NCBI RefSeq assembly: GCF_012911845.1
Contig: NZ_JAAXCU010000057.1
Span: 124,001-188,000 of the forward strand
DNA length: 64,000 nt
DNA from: Bacillus sp. RO2
GTDB taxonomy: Bacteria > Bacillota > Bacilli > Bacillales > Bacillaceae_I
Reading direction: 5' to 3'
The notes under the pieces are model-generated. The model was not told the origin of the DNA, made no database searches, and saw only the letters and a program-made list of their open reading frames with translations. Below, piece by piece: positions 20,114 to 31,302 of the stretch; within the stretch, counting starts at the first letter, position 1, and each line of letters starts with the position of its first letter. Both the position numbers and the translations under genes were made by a program.

Positions 20114-21298
20114 ATGAACAAGAAAAGTATTCGTGACATCGACGTCAAAGGCAAACGCGTATTTTGCCGTGTGGACTTTAACGTACCGATGAAGGACGGA
20201 CAAGTAACAGACGAAACACGTATCCGTGCTGCATTACCAACAATCAAGCACTTAGTGGATAACGGCGCGAAAGTGTTACTTGCAAGCCACTTAGGACGTC
20301 CAAAAGGGCAAGTTGTCGAAGAGCTTCGCTTAAACGCAGTTGCAGCTCGTCTACAAGAGCTTCTTGGAAAAGATGTAAAAAAAGCGGATGAAGCTTACGG
20401 AGATTCCGTAAAGGCCATCGTTAACGACATGAGCGAGGGAGACGTTCTTTTACTAGAAAACGTTCGTTTCTACCCTGGTGAAGAGAAAAACGATCCAGAA
20501 CTTGCAAAGGCGTTTGCTGAGCTTGCAGATGTGTATGTAAATGACGCATTCGGCGCAGCTCACCGTGCACATGCTTCCACAGAAGGTATCGCCCAGCACT
20601 TACCGGCAGTAGCAGGCCTCTTAATGGAAAAAGAATTAGAAGTACTAGGAAAAGCCCTTTCCAACCCTGAGCGCCCATTCACGGCAATCATCGGCGGAGC
20701 TAAGGTTAAAGATAAAATCGGTGTAATTGAAAATCTTCTAAACAAAGTGGACAACTTGATCATCGGTGGTGGACTTGCTTACACGTTTATCAAGGCAAAA
20801 GGCTACGATGTAGGAAAATCCTTACTTGAAGAAGATAAAATCGACCTTGCTAAATCCTTCATGGAGCAAGCAAAAGAAAAAGGTGTGAACATGTACATGC
20901 CTGTGGATGTTGTTGTAGCAGATGATTTCTCCAACGACGCAAACACACAAATCGTACCTGTTGAAGAAATTCCAAGCGACTGGGAAGGCCTTGATTGCGG
21001 ACCTAAATCCCGTGAAATCTACGCGGATGTAATCAAAAACTCCAAGCTTGTTATCTGGAATGGACCAATGGGAGTATTCGAACTAGATGCATTTGCTGGC
21101 GGAACAAAAGCAGTAGGTGAAGCCCTGGCAGAAGCTACCGATACATACTCTGTCATCGGTGGAGGAGACTCTGCAGCTGCTGTTGAAAAATTCAACCTCG
21201 CAGACAAAATGAGCCATATCTCAACTGGTGGAGGCGCATCCCTAGAATTCATGGAAGGCAAAGAACTTCCAGGAGTAGTAGCGCTGAACGATAAGTAA
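20114..21298 (+). CDS. pgk: Phosphoglycerate kinase
   Basis: Pgk makes ATP and 3-phosphoglycerate from 1,3-bisphosphoglycerate. The 394-residue two-domain protein starts [20 protein letters not shown] and has RVDFNVPM, the substrate-binding ASHLGRPKG (about 58-66), the hinge region [16 protein letters not shown] (about 197-212) and the C-terminal nucleotide-binding [12 protein letters not shown]. The ATG at 20114 follows GGGAGG; the in-frame start at 20045 falls inside the gapA-pgk hairpin. Followed by a dispersed repeat and then tpiA. Confidence 0.98.
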   Translation: MNKKSIRDIDVKGKRVFCRVDFNVPMKDGQVTDETRIRAALPTIKHLVDNGAKVLLASHLGRPKGQVVEELRLNAVAARLQELLGKDVKKADEAYGDSVKAIVNDMSEGDVLLLENVRFYPGEEKNDPELAKAFAELADVYVNDAFGAAHRAHASTEGIAQHLPAVAGLLMEKELEVLGKALSNPERPFTAIIGGAKVKDKIGVIENLLNKVDNLIIGGGLAYTFIKAKGYDVGKSLLEEDKIDLAKSFMEQAKEKGVNMYMPVDVVVADDFSNDANTQIVPVEEIPSDWEGLDCGPKSREIYADVIKNSKLVIWNGPMGVFELDAFAGGTKAVGEALAEATDTYSVIGGGDSAAAVEKFNLADKMSHISTGGGASLEFMEGKELPGVVALNDK

Positions 21299-21318
21299 TT
21301 AATAATATGAGGTTTCTA

Positions 21319-21444
21319 GCTGTTGATTGGAGCAAAAGGCGAAGACTCCTAAGGGAGATAGCGCTAGGTGGAGACCCCGCAGGCTTGCCGAGGAGGCTCT
21401 CGTCAGCCCCTAGGAAAGCGAAGCCATTTGCGGAAATCAACAGC
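21319..21444 (+). repeat. Dispersed ~127-bp palindromic repeat, copy 3
   Basis: Bounded by GCTGTTG and CAACAGC. It is nearly identical to copy 6 in the interior (AGGGAGATAGCGCTAGGTGG, GGCTTGCCGAGGAGGCTC, CCCCTAGGAAAGCGAAGCC). It lies between pgk and tpiA. Confidence 0.9.
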
Positions 21445-21451
21445 GGAGTAA

Positions 21452-23783
<2,332 letters not shown>

Positions 23784-23796
23784 TAGCTGATTTCTA

Positions 23797-23927
23797 GCTA
23801 TAGATTGAAGTGTAGGGTGTGAGACTCCAGCGGGGGAGTAACGGTAGCTTGACACCCCACAGGCGAAGCCGAGGAGTCTCAAGCACCGTCCCGCGGAAAG
23901 CGAACACCTGAAACGGAGATCTATAGC
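23797..23927 (+). repeat. Dispersed ~130-bp palindromic repeat, copy 4
   Basis: Bounded by GCTATAG and CTATAGC, a terminal pair different from the other copies but still complementary. The interior carries GACTCCAGCGGGGGAGTAAC, GCCGAGGAGTCTC and CCCGCGGAAAGCGAA. It lies between gpmI and eno. Confidence 0.88.
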
Positions 23928-23950
23928 GGTGTTAAAGCAGTAAAAAATAA

Positions 23951-25279
<1,329 letters not shown>

Positions 25280-25294
25280 TTTCTTCTACATGAG

Positions 25295-25321
25295 GACCCA
25301 ACTTCGGTTGGGTTCTTTTTT
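25295..25321 (+). terminator. Terminator of the glycolytic operon
   Basis: ACCCAAC and GTTGGGT close over a TTCG tetraloop, followed by CTTTTTT, 16 bp after eno. Confidence 0.9.
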
Positions 25322-25340
25322 AGGTTCATATAATTTTCTA

Positions 25341-25467
25341 GCTGTGGATTGGAGCAACTAGCGGAGACTCAAGCGGGGGAGTAACGGTAGGTTGAGACCC
25401 AGCAACGAAGTGAGGAGGCTCAAACGCCGTCCCGCGGAAAGCGAAGCTATTTGCGGAAAGAAACAGC
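25341..25467 (+). repeat. Dispersed ~127-bp palindromic repeat, copy 5
   Basis: Bounded by GCTGTGG at one end and AACAGC at the other. The interior matches copy 4 (CAAGCGGGGGAGTAACGGTAG, CGCCGTCCCGCGGAAAGCGAAGC in overlapping parts). It lies after the eno terminator and before the secG promoter. Confidence 0.88.
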
Positions 25468-25512
25468 AGTAGCTAAGAGGGATTGTCTACCTCTCATTTC
25501 CTCTTGTCCACC

Positions 25513-25541
25513 TTGTCATAATGTGGTACATTAAATATAAT
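25513..25541 (+). promoter_or_regulatory. secG promoter
   Basis: TTGTCA (25513-25518), 17 nt, then TATAAT (25536-25541), 34 bp before the secG ATG. Confidence 0.8.
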
Positions 25542-25575
25542 CACATATGTACGTTCCGCAGGAGGTGTAGTTTAC

Positions 25576-25806
25576 ATGACGTTATTTCTTACTATTTTAC
25601 TTATTATCGTAGCAATCTCTTTGATCACAGTAGTACTACTTCAATCAGGTAAAAGTGCAGGTCTTTCAGGAGCGATCTCCGGTGGAGCAGAAACACTTTT
25701 CGGAAAACAAAAAGCACGCGGCCTAGACCTTGTTCTACACCGTGCGACAGTTGTTCTTTCTGTATTATTCTTCATTCTGACACTGTCCATTGCATACTTC
25801 GCATAA
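25576..25806 (+). CDS. secG: Preprotein translocase subunit SecG
   Basis: SecG is the small auxiliary subunit of the SecYEG export channel. The 76-residue protein has two membrane helices (about 3-21, [20 protein letters not shown], and about 54-75, [20 protein letters not shown]). Between them is the conserved loop [34 protein letters not shown] precedes the ATG. In B. subtilis the next genes are yvaK (est) and rnr; here they are found about 35 kb further on, so the intervening DNA is an insertion relative to that order. Confidence 0.96.
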   Translation: MTLFLTILLIIVAISLITVVLLQSGKSAGLSGAISGGAETLFGKQKARGLDLVLHRATVVLSVLFFILTLSIAYFA

Positions 25807-25811
25807 TAAAT

Positions 25812-25846
25812 AAAACCACTTTCCAAATTTGGAAAGTGGTTTTTTG
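25812..25846. terminator. Terminator between secG and the sinI-like gene
   Basis: A perfect 13-bp stem, AAAACCACTTTCC/GGAAAGTGGTTTT, with T-runs suitable for both directions. It closes secG (+) and the Sin-like pair (-). Confidence 0.85.
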
Positions 25847-25869
25847 CTACTAGAAAAAATTATTCGCAA

Positions 25870-26004
25870 TTATCTGCTTGTGAGAACATTCTCTTGTTTA
25901 GCCTCTTCAAAAAACCTTCGTATCTCCTCGTCCGATATTCCAAGGTCCTTTGCTTCCAAAATCAATTCAACCCACTCTAAATCCAAATCTATATACTCAA
26001 CCAC
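25870..26004 (-). CDS. SinI-like anti-repressor (left pair)
   Basis: A small protein (44 residues) whose middle, DLEWVELILEAKDLGISDEEIRRFF, has the SinI pattern (ELDQEWVELMVEAKEANI...). SinI binds SinR through this helical hairpin and frees its operons. The GTG at 26004 is preferred because GGAGG (26018-26014) lies 9 nt upstream; the ATG at 26013 directly abuts that site. It overlaps the 3' end of the SlrR-like gene by 8 bp, so the two are coupled. Order here is repressor first, anti-repressor second, the reverse of the right-hand pair. Confidence 0.75.
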   Translation of the reverse strand: MVEYIDLDLEWVELILEAKDLGISDEEIRRFFEEAKQENVLTSR

Positions 26005-26377
26005 TACTGCCATCCTCCTTGCTATCTTTTCGATTAAATGATTGCCACTTCTGGAACTGAAGATAATTTCGATAGTTGACAAAATCCTCTTTTGTCATGC
26101 CTTCCTTAATGGCCTTTTGAATTAGCTTTTTCCATTCCTCGTCTACAACAAGCCTAGTCTGTTCCAACTTTTTTTCCGTTGAACGACCGTCTAATAAGTA
26201 TTCTATGTTTGTCCCTAAACTAATAGATATCTTTTGAAGAAATTGTAGTGAGGGATTGGTCTGCAGGTCACGCTCTAAATAACTTAAGTACGATTTTGAA
26301 ACTCCTGCTTTCTCAGCGAGCTCACTGAGTGAATAGCCTTTGCTCTTCCTTAGCTTCCTAATTCGTTCTCCGATCAT
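25997..26377 (-). CDS. SinR/SlrR-like repressor (left pair)
   Basis: A 126-residue XRE-family regulator. The HTH covers about residues 6-60 (IRKLRKSKGYSLSELAEKAG, SKSYLSYLERDLQTNPSLQFLQKIS), nearly as in SinR. The C-terminal part DEEWKKLIQKAIKEGMTKEDFVNYRNYLQ is the SinR/SinI-type dimerisation hairpin. A middle insert (LDGRSTEKKLEQTR) and divergence suggest an SlrR-like role rather than SinR proper. AAGGAG precedes the ATG. Its own promoter contains a GTTC...GTAC palindrome, so it is probably autoregulated. Homologues repress matrix genes in B. subtilis, and the adjacent gene set is an eps-like operon. Confidence 0.85.
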   Translation of the reverse strand: MIGERIRKLRKSKGYSLSELAEKAGVSKSYLSYLERDLQTNPSLQFLQKISISLGTNIEYLLDGRSTEKKLEQTRLVVDEEWKKLIQKAIKEGMTKEDFVNYRNYLQFQKWQSFNRKDSKEDGSSG

Positions 26378-26405
26378 CCGTAATCTCCTTATTTTTATGT
26401 ATGTT

Positions 26406-26421
26406 GTTCATTATATAGTAC
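26406..26421 (-). promoter_or_regulatory. Sin-type operator at the slrR-like promoter
   Basis: GTTCATTATATAGTAC is a degenerate copy of the 16-bp palindrome. On the minus strand it contains a perfect TATAAT -10 (26415-26410) with a TTTTCA -35-like hexamer 17 nt upstream. Another half-site, GTTCTTT, lies at 26427-26433. Confidence 0.55.
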
Positions 26422-26489
26422 TAATTGTTCTTTGAAAAAAACAAAATATTTAGTAAATGAGAGAAAATGAGAGGAATATGCCGAAATAA

Positions 26490-26505
26490 GTTCTTTATTA
26501 AGAAA
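26490..26505 (+). promoter_or_regulatory. Sin-type operator upstream of the zinc-ribbon gene (site 1)
   Basis: GTTCTTTATTAAGAAA: near-palindromic and containing the SinR half-site GTTCTTT. Confidence 0.65.
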
Positions 26506-26522
26506 TATTGAACTATTTCAAC

Positions 26523-26553
26523 GTTTTTTATAAAGAACAAAATGTTATATACT
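26523..26553 (+). promoter_or_regulatory. Zinc-ribbon gene promoter with Sin-type operator (site 2)
   Basis: GTTTTTTATAAAGAAC at 26523-26538 lies just upstream of TATACT (26548-26553), the probable -10. The weak TTTTTA -35 falls inside the palindrome, so a bound repressor would cover the promoter. Confidence 0.6.
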
Positions 26554-26591
26554 TTTAATCAAAATTCAGATAAAAAGGGGAAATCTCTAAT

Positions 26592-26798
26592 ATGTATATG
26601 AAGTTTTGCAACCGGTGCAATAACAAATCATATAGCAGCTACGAAAAAGATCAGTCGAGGTGCCCAAATTGTGCAGAGGATTTAATAGATAAGAAATGGT
26701 ATGTGGCAGCCCCAAATTTAATTAAACAAATTAAATTGACGGGAAAGAAACAATTAAAAATAAGACTTGTAAAAAGCACTTTCGACACAACGATATAA
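26592..26798 (+). CDS. Small zinc-ribbon protein at the head of the eps cluster
   Basis: A 68-residue protein with two CxxC pairs, CNRCNNKS near residue 6 and CPNCAEDL near residue 24, forming a probable zinc ribbon. A basic C-terminal tail follows (KQIKLTGKKQLKIRLVKS). No membrane segment or signal peptide is seen. I do not recognise a named family. It lies between a probable promoter with two Sin-type operators and the consensus promoter of the eps operon, so it looks co-regulated with matrix genes. GGGG precedes the start. Function unknown; a regulatory or assembly role would be inference. Confidence 0.6.
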   Translation: MYMKFCNRCNNKSYSSYEKDQSRCPNCAEDLIDKKWYVAAPNLIKQIKLTGKKQLKIRLVKSTFDTTI

Positions 26799-26824
26799 AA
26801 ATTCCATAAAATTGAACTTGTTCG

Positions 26825-26853
26825 TTGACACGTTCTATATAATGAACTATAAT
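26825..26853 (+). promoter_or_regulatory. Consensus eps promoter with embedded Sin-type operator
   Basis: TTGACA (26825-26830), 17 nt, TATAAT (26848-26853): a perfect SigA promoter. The palindrome GTTCTATATAATGAAC (26832-26847) fills the spacer almost exactly, so a bound SinR-type dimer would exclude polymerase. A looser GTTCTTA follows at 26889-26895, before the start of the epsA-like gene at 26937. Confidence 0.85.
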
Positions 26854-26936
26854 CCGTTATATAGCCATCAAAAAAATTTTACACTTGGCGTTCTTAATAC
26901 AGCACTACTGTTCAAAACAAGAAAGTAGGGGTAGAC

Positions 26937-27659
26937 ATGGATTCACATGGTAATAAAGAAATTGAAATCGGAAAGATAATTAAACTACTTATAAAGAAAT
27001 CTTGGATTATAATACTGTTTGTAATGATTACAACAGGAGCTTCTGCTGTTTATAATAATTTTACAAAACCGACGCCCCTCTTCCAAACTTCAGCCAGTCT
27101 GCTTATTCAAGATAGTGCAAGCATCATTAATACTTTGGAGGTTTTTATAAAGGAACCACCAGTCATGGAAGCAGTGATAGATGAACTGGAACTGGAAAGC
27201 TCGATGGAAGGATTGGCCAATCAAATTAGTGTGCAGACGGTACAGGAATCACAAATAGTGAAAATTTATGCCATAGATTCCGACCCCTACCGATCAGCCG
27301 AAATAGCAAACACCACCGCAAAAATCTTCAAGGAACAGGTAGCAAGTACTCTGAATTTCAATTCTATTGAAATCTTGTACCCTGCAGTGGTCAAGGAAAA
27401 TCAGCCACCTATCAACCCTGAATCCAATAGGCTGATAATGTTCGGAATGGTATTGGGATGCATCATTGGAGTCGGGTTTGTTTTCTTGATGGACAGTATT
27501 GATAACAAAATTAGATCCGAAAGAGATATAGAAAACCTACTTGAAATACCTGTTCTGGGTACTGTCTCAAAATATAAGAAGAAAACATTGACTGCCAACA
27601 AAGAGAAAAAGGTGGAAGCCTATGTGAGAGGTGACGTAAGTGAATCTAAAATTGGCTGA
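26937..27659 (+). CDS. epsA: EpsA-like polysaccharide co-polymerase / kinase modulator (Wzz family)
   Basis: A 240-residue Wzz/YwqC-type membrane protein that controls chain length and activates the partner tyrosine kinase. One membrane helix lies at about 21-41 (SWIIILFVMITTGASAVY), an extracellular domain follows, and a second helix is at about 162-182 (LIMFGMVLGCIIGVGFVFL) with the Pro-rich approach KENQPPINPESN. The C-terminal tail (IENLLEIPVLGTVSKYKKK) is cytosolic and meets the kinase. It overlaps the epsB-like gene by 20 bp. First gene behind the consensus promoter at 26825-26853. Confidence 0.9.
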   Translation: MDSHGNKEIEIGKIIKLLIKKSWIIILFVMITTGASAVYNNFTKPTPLFQTSASLLIQDSASIINTLEVFIKEPPVMEAVIDELELESSMEGLANQISVQTVQESQIVKIYAIDSDPYRSAEIANTTAKIFKEQVASTLNFNSIEILYPAVVKENQPPINPESNRLIMFGMVLGCIIGVGFVFLMDSIDNKIRSERDIENLLEIPVLGTVSKYKKKTLTANKEKKVEAYVRGDVSESKIG

Positions 27660-28308
27660 AAAAAGTATCTTCCGCAGGAACAAGCAGACACCTCAATCAT
27701 TGATTGAAGAAATTGAGAGAATTAGATTGAACGTCGAATTTTCTTCCTTTGAAAATAATAGTAAAATAATCATCTTCACATCTCCGAGCTATAAAGAAGG
27801 AAAAACGACCATTGTCACTCACCTCGGAGCAGCATTGGCTGAAAACGGCCAGAATGTTCTTCTCATTGATACGGACATAAAAAAGCCCACCTTGCATAAA
27901 GTGTTTAAAATAAAAAACACCGTCGGCCTGACTAATGTTCTGACAGGGCAAAAGACAGTGGATGAATCCATCAACCAAACGAATATCGGTAGATTAAAAG
28001 TGTTGACCGCTGGGCCAATACCATATAGTACAGAAAAAGTCTTTAAATCTACTACTCTTGATGAAATGCTCGCAAAGCTATCGAAAAGCTTTGATTATAT
28101 CCTGGTCGACTCGGCTCCCGCACTTCAAGGAAATGATACACGCATATTCGCAAGCAAATGTGACGGGGTCATCATGGTAGTGAAAGATGGCAAGACGGAA
28201 AATGCCAAAGCCCTAGAGGCAAAGAAAGCACTAGAAATTGCCAAGGCCAACTTATTGGGAGTAGTGTTGAACGCAAAACCCAAAGGACTGATGAGCAAAT
28301 TTTTTTAA
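27640..28308 (+). CDS. epsB: EpsB-like tyrosine-protein kinase (BY-kinase)
   Basis: A 222-residue cytosolic bacterial tyrosine kinase working with the EpsA-like modulator to regulate exopolysaccharide synthesis. Walker A is SPSYKEGKTT (about 48-57), Walker A' VLLIDTDIKKP (about 73-83) and Walker B-like YILVDSAPAL. The C-terminus ends LNAKPKGLMSKFF and has no tyrosine cluster, which in many BY-kinases is the autophosphorylation site; regulation may therefore differ. The start is a GTG within epsA, preceded by GAGGTG. A Sin-type palindrome begins 8 bp after the stop. Confidence 0.9.
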   Translation: MNLKLAEKSIFRRNKQTPQSLIEEIERIRLNVEFSSFENNSKIIIFTSPSYKEGKTTIVTHLGAALAENGQNVLLIDTDIKKPTLHKVFKIKNTVGLTNVLTGQKTVDESINQTNIGRLKVLTAGPIPYSTEKVFKSTTLDEMLAKLSKSFDYILVDSAPALQGNDTRIFASKCDGVIMVVKDGKTENAKALEAKKALEIAKANLLGVVLNAKPKGLMSKFF

Positions 28309-28315
28309 TTACAAC

Positions 28316-28331
28316 GTTCTTTATTGAGAAT
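28316..28331 (+). promoter_or_regulatory. Sin-type operator between the epsB- and epsC-like genes
   Basis: GTTCTTTATTGAGAAT, followed by TATTCTTTATATAGG. No clear -35/-10 pair accompanies it, so it may be an intragenic roadblock or a decayed promoter site. Confidence 0.5.
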
Positions 28332-28349
28332 AATATATTCTTTATATAG

Positions 28350-28458
28350 GCGATGTCTCCTTGCCGTTATCAATGGAGGCACTCGATCATGCTGTGGGTG
28401 AAAACCTTAGACACAAGTTGTCGTTAGTGTGGTGTGAGGGTGGGTTGAATGCCCAATT
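28350..28458 (+). ncRNA. EAR-like (eps-associated) RNA element
   Basis: The 234-bp gap between the epsB- and epsC-like genes carries a structured leader. TGTCTCC (28354-28360) pairs with GGAGGCA (28375-28381) over a 14-nt loop. Complementary blocks follow around GGTGAAAACCTT and GTGTGAGGGT, and then the small hairpin GGG...CCC at 28442-28453. In B. subtilis the EAR antitermination RNA sits in exactly this epsB-epsC position and lets polymerase cross terminators in the long eps operon. The call rests on position and structure; the consensus could not be run. Confidence 0.6.
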
Positions 28459-28542
28459 TTTCATTGAATTTCTTAGGAATGAAGTGATCTTGATTACTTC
28501 ATCCTTAAGCAATTCAAAAAATGAAAGAGAGGAGGACTAGTG

Positions 28543-30390
28543 TTGGCAGGTATATTAAGAGTGTTCACCTTATTGGCAGCAGACATCACTTTATTGGTAG
28601 CCGCATTATTTCTAAGTAACTATTTAGCAAAAGGCAGTTTCGATGGGGAAAACGGTCAAATATTGACATCAATCATTATGAGCCTGGTCCTTATCCATAC
28701 CATAGTATCACATAGATACAAACTGTATCGAAAAGCGTGGGAGTATGCGAGTGTAGGGGAATTATACATAATTATTAAAATTGTAAGTATCAGCATACTC
28801 CTTGCAGTACCTATCCAATTTTTCTTGGGCAATGGTTTAGAAATCCGCATGCTTCTTACAACCTGGTTCATCTACCTGGTTTGTATAGGAGGATCAAGGT
28901 TCGGTTGGAGACTGTGGAGGGATAATGTATTACTTAAAAGAGGAATAGTCAAACGGACATTAATTATTGGCGCAGGGGCAGCGGGAAGAATGGTAGCAAG
29001 GCAGCTATTGAACAACCCGAAGTCAGATTTGCACCCAATCGCTTTTATTGATGATGACAATAAAAAGAATAAATTGGACATTCTTGGCGTTCCCGTTATT
29101 GGTGGGCGTGAGAGTATCGTCAGAGCCGTCAAAGAACTTGAAATAGAGCATATCGTAATCGCCATTCCATCCCTACATCAAAAAGAACTGAACCAAATCT
29201 TTCTGGAATGCGGGAAAACAAAAGTTAAAACGCAAACCCTTCCTATGCTGGAGGATCTAATGACTGGTAAAGTTTCTGTCAATCATTTCCGAGACGTGCA
29301 GGTGGAAGACCTGCTTGGAAGAGCGCCGGTAGAGTTGGATATTAATAGTATTTCAGAAACCATCACAGATAGAGTGGTTCTGGTAACAGGAGCTGGAGGT
29401 TCCATCGGCTCGGAAATATGCAGGCAAGTATCCTCCTTTCATCCTTCCAAATTAGTATTACTTGGTCATGGAGAAAATAGTATTTACTCGATAGAGATGG
29501 AATTGAAAGAAACGTTCAAGGAAACCACCATTGAATTTGTGACAGAAATAGCAGACATCCAGGATGGCAAGAAAATGGGAACAATTATGGAGAAGCATCA
29601 GCCATATATCGTCTACCATGCAGCTGCCCATAAACACGTTCCACTGATGGAACGAAATCCTGAAGAAGCAGTAAAAAACAATATTATCGGTACAAAAAAT
29701 GTAGCACTTGCAGCCAATTGGAATAACGTTCATACCTTTGTCATGATCTCCTCCGACAAAGCCGTAAATCCTACAAGCGTAATGGGATCTACCAAAAGAT
29801 TAGCGGAAATGATCATTCAAGATTTAGATAAAAAGAGTACCACCAAATTCATTGCCGTTCGTTTTGGCAATGTTCTGGGAAGCAGGGGAAGCGTCATCCC
29901 ACGATTTAAAAAGCAAATAATGGTAGGTGGACCGGTCACTGTTACCCATCCTGATATGATCCGATATTTCATGACCATCCCAGAGGCGTCAAGACTTGTC
30001 ATTCAGGCTGGAAGTCTCGCCCGTGGAGGAGAAATTTTCGTATTGGATATGGGTGATCCAGTTAAAATACTGGATCTTGCAAAGAACCTGATAAAACTAT
30101 CCGGCTATTCTGTAGAAGACATAGGCATCGAATATTCAGGGGTACGACCAGGCGAAAAGCTGTTTGAAGAATTGCTGAACGATAACGAAATTCAGGAAAA
30201 ACAGATCTATCCAAAAATACACATCGGAAAAACATCACAATTGTATATGAATGAGATAGAAGAATTACTGCAAAATTTAGAAGCGTACAGTAATGAAGAC
30301 CTTAGAGAAATGTTACTGCAACTAGCCAACAGAAAAGCGATGGAAGAGCACACAGAAAAGCCAAAAGTGATGCTAACCGTTACAGGATAA
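28543..30390 (+). CDS. epsC: EpsC-like membrane NDP-sugar 4,6-dehydratase
   Basis: A 615-residue membrane-bound SDR of the CapD/PglF family that converts a UDP-sugar (usually UDP-GlcNAc) to a 4-keto-6-deoxy intermediate for rare-sugar synthesis. The N-terminal ~110 residues hold about four membrane helices. A CoA-binding-like Rossmann segment (TLIIGAGAAGRM) follows near residue 140, and the catalytic domain starts at VVLVTGAGGSIGSE near residue 283. The active site SSDKAVNPTSVMGSTKR has Met in place of the SDR Tyr, as in PglF-type dehydratases. TTG 28543 (7 nt from GGAGG) is preferred to GTG 28540 (4 nt). Confidence 0.92.
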   Translation: MAGILRVFTLLAADITLLVAALFLSNYLAKGSFDGENGQILTSIIMSLVLIHTIVSHRYKLYRKAWEYASVGELYIIIKIVSISILLAVPIQFFLGNGLEIRMLLTTWFIYLVCIGGSRFGWRLWRDNVLLKRGIVKRTLIIGAGAAGRMVARQLLNNPKSDLHPIAFIDDDNKKNKLDILGVPVIGGRESIVRAVKELEIEHIVIAIPSLHQKELNQIFLECGKTKVKTQTLPMLEDLMTGKVSVNHFRDVQVEDLLGRAPVELDINSISETITDRVVLVTGAGGSIGSEICRQVSSFHPSKLVLLGHGENSIYSIEMELKETFKETTIEFVTEIADIQDGKKMGTIMEKHQPYIVYHAAAHKHVPLMERNPEEAVKNNIIGTKNVALAANWNNVHTFVMISSDKAVNPTSVMGSTKRLAEMIIQDLDKKSTTKFIAVRFGNVLGSRGSVIPRFKKQIMVGGPVTVTHPDMIRYFMTIPEASRLVIQAGSLARGGEIFVLDMGDPVKILDLAKNLIKLSGYSVEDIGIEYSGVRPGEKLFEELLNDNEIQEKQIYPKIHIGKTSQLYMNEIEELLQNLEAYSNEDLREMLLQLANRKAMEEHTEKPKVMLTVTG

Positions 30391-30405
30391 GGAGGGGTGA
30401 AACAC

Positions 30406-31281
30406 ATGAAAGTAAGAAAGGCAATTATTCCAGCTGCGGGTCTAGGAACAAGGTTTCTCCCAGCTACAAAAGCCATGCCAAAGGAAATGCTGCCGATTGT
30501 CGACAAACCTACCATTCAATACATCGTGGAAGAGGCTATCAATGCAGGTATAGAAGATATTCTCATTGTGACAGGTAAAGGTAAACGCGCAATTGAGGAT
30601 CATTTCGATAACTCGTTTGAATTGGAGCAGAACTTACTAAGCAAAGGAAAGGTGGAACTCCTAAATGAAGTGCAGAAACCATCCAATGTGGATATTCATT
30701 ATATCCGTCAAAAAGAACCAAAAGGACTGGGTCATGCCATCTGGTGCGCTAGAAAGTTTATAGGGAATGAGCCTTTTGCCGTCCTGTTAGGTGATGACAT
30801 TGTTCAGTCTGAGACACCGTGTCTTAAACAAATGATCGTTCAATTTGACCGCTTCCGTTCTAGCATGTTGGGTGTCCAGAGTGTGAATCCTGACGAAGTT
30901 TCCAGATACGGAATTGTCGATGGAAAAGAAATAAGTAAACAACTTTATACCATTAATGCCCTTGTTGAAAAGCCTGCGATGGATGAAGCTCCTTCCAACA
31001 TAGCTATAATGGGACGCTATATTTTAACACCGAGGATATTCGACATTCTTCAAAACCAGACTCCAGGAGCCGGAGGGGAAATTCAGCTTACAGATGCCAT
31101 CGCCACGCTTAATCAATTTGAAGCAGTATATGCCTATGAGTTCGAGGGAAAACGCTATGACGTCGGTGAAAAACTCGGATTTATTGAAACAACCATCGAA
31201 TTTGCCCTACAGCACGATGAATTGAAATATCCACTATTGGATTTCCTATCAAAGGTGATGAACCGGGAAACCATTAAATAA
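30406..31281 (+). CDS. galU: UTP-glucose-1-phosphate uridylyltransferase
   Basis: GalU/GtaB makes UDP-glucose from UTP and glucose-1-phosphate, a donor for polysaccharides. The 291-residue nucleotidyltransferase begins [30 protein letters not shown], the signature nucleotide-binding loop with its Lys. It also has LGDDIV (metal-binding Asp), [28 protein letters not shown] and [15 protein letters not shown] 30406 is used because the GTG at 30397 lies inside the AAGGAGGGG binding site. A dedicated galU inside an eps cluster raises UDP-glucose supply. Confidence 0.95.
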   Translation: MKVRKAIIPAAGLGTRFLPATKAMPKEMLPIVDKPTIQYIVEEAINAGIEDILIVTGKGKRAIEDHFDNSFELEQNLLSKGKVELLNEVQKPSNVDIHYIRQKEPKGLGHAIWCARKFIGNEPFAVLLGDDIVQSETPCLKQMIVQFDRFRSSMLGVQSVNPDEVSRYGIVDGKEISKQLYTINALVEKPAMDEAPSNIAIMGRYILTPRIFDILQNQTPGAGGEIQLTDAIATLNQFEAVYAYEFEGKRYDVGEKLGFIETTIEFALQHDELKYPLLDFLSKVMNRETIK

Positions 31282-31302
31282 TATCCTGATAGGGGGATAA
31301 CA

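Noticed and set aside
25829-26041. 70-codon plus-strand frame after secG
   Set aside because: It begins inside the terminator and is antisense to the SinI-like gene.
25870-26377. Toxin-antitoxin pair (XRE regulator with small partner)
   Set aside because: The HTH, C-terminal hairpin and partner match SinR/SinI rather than any toxin family.
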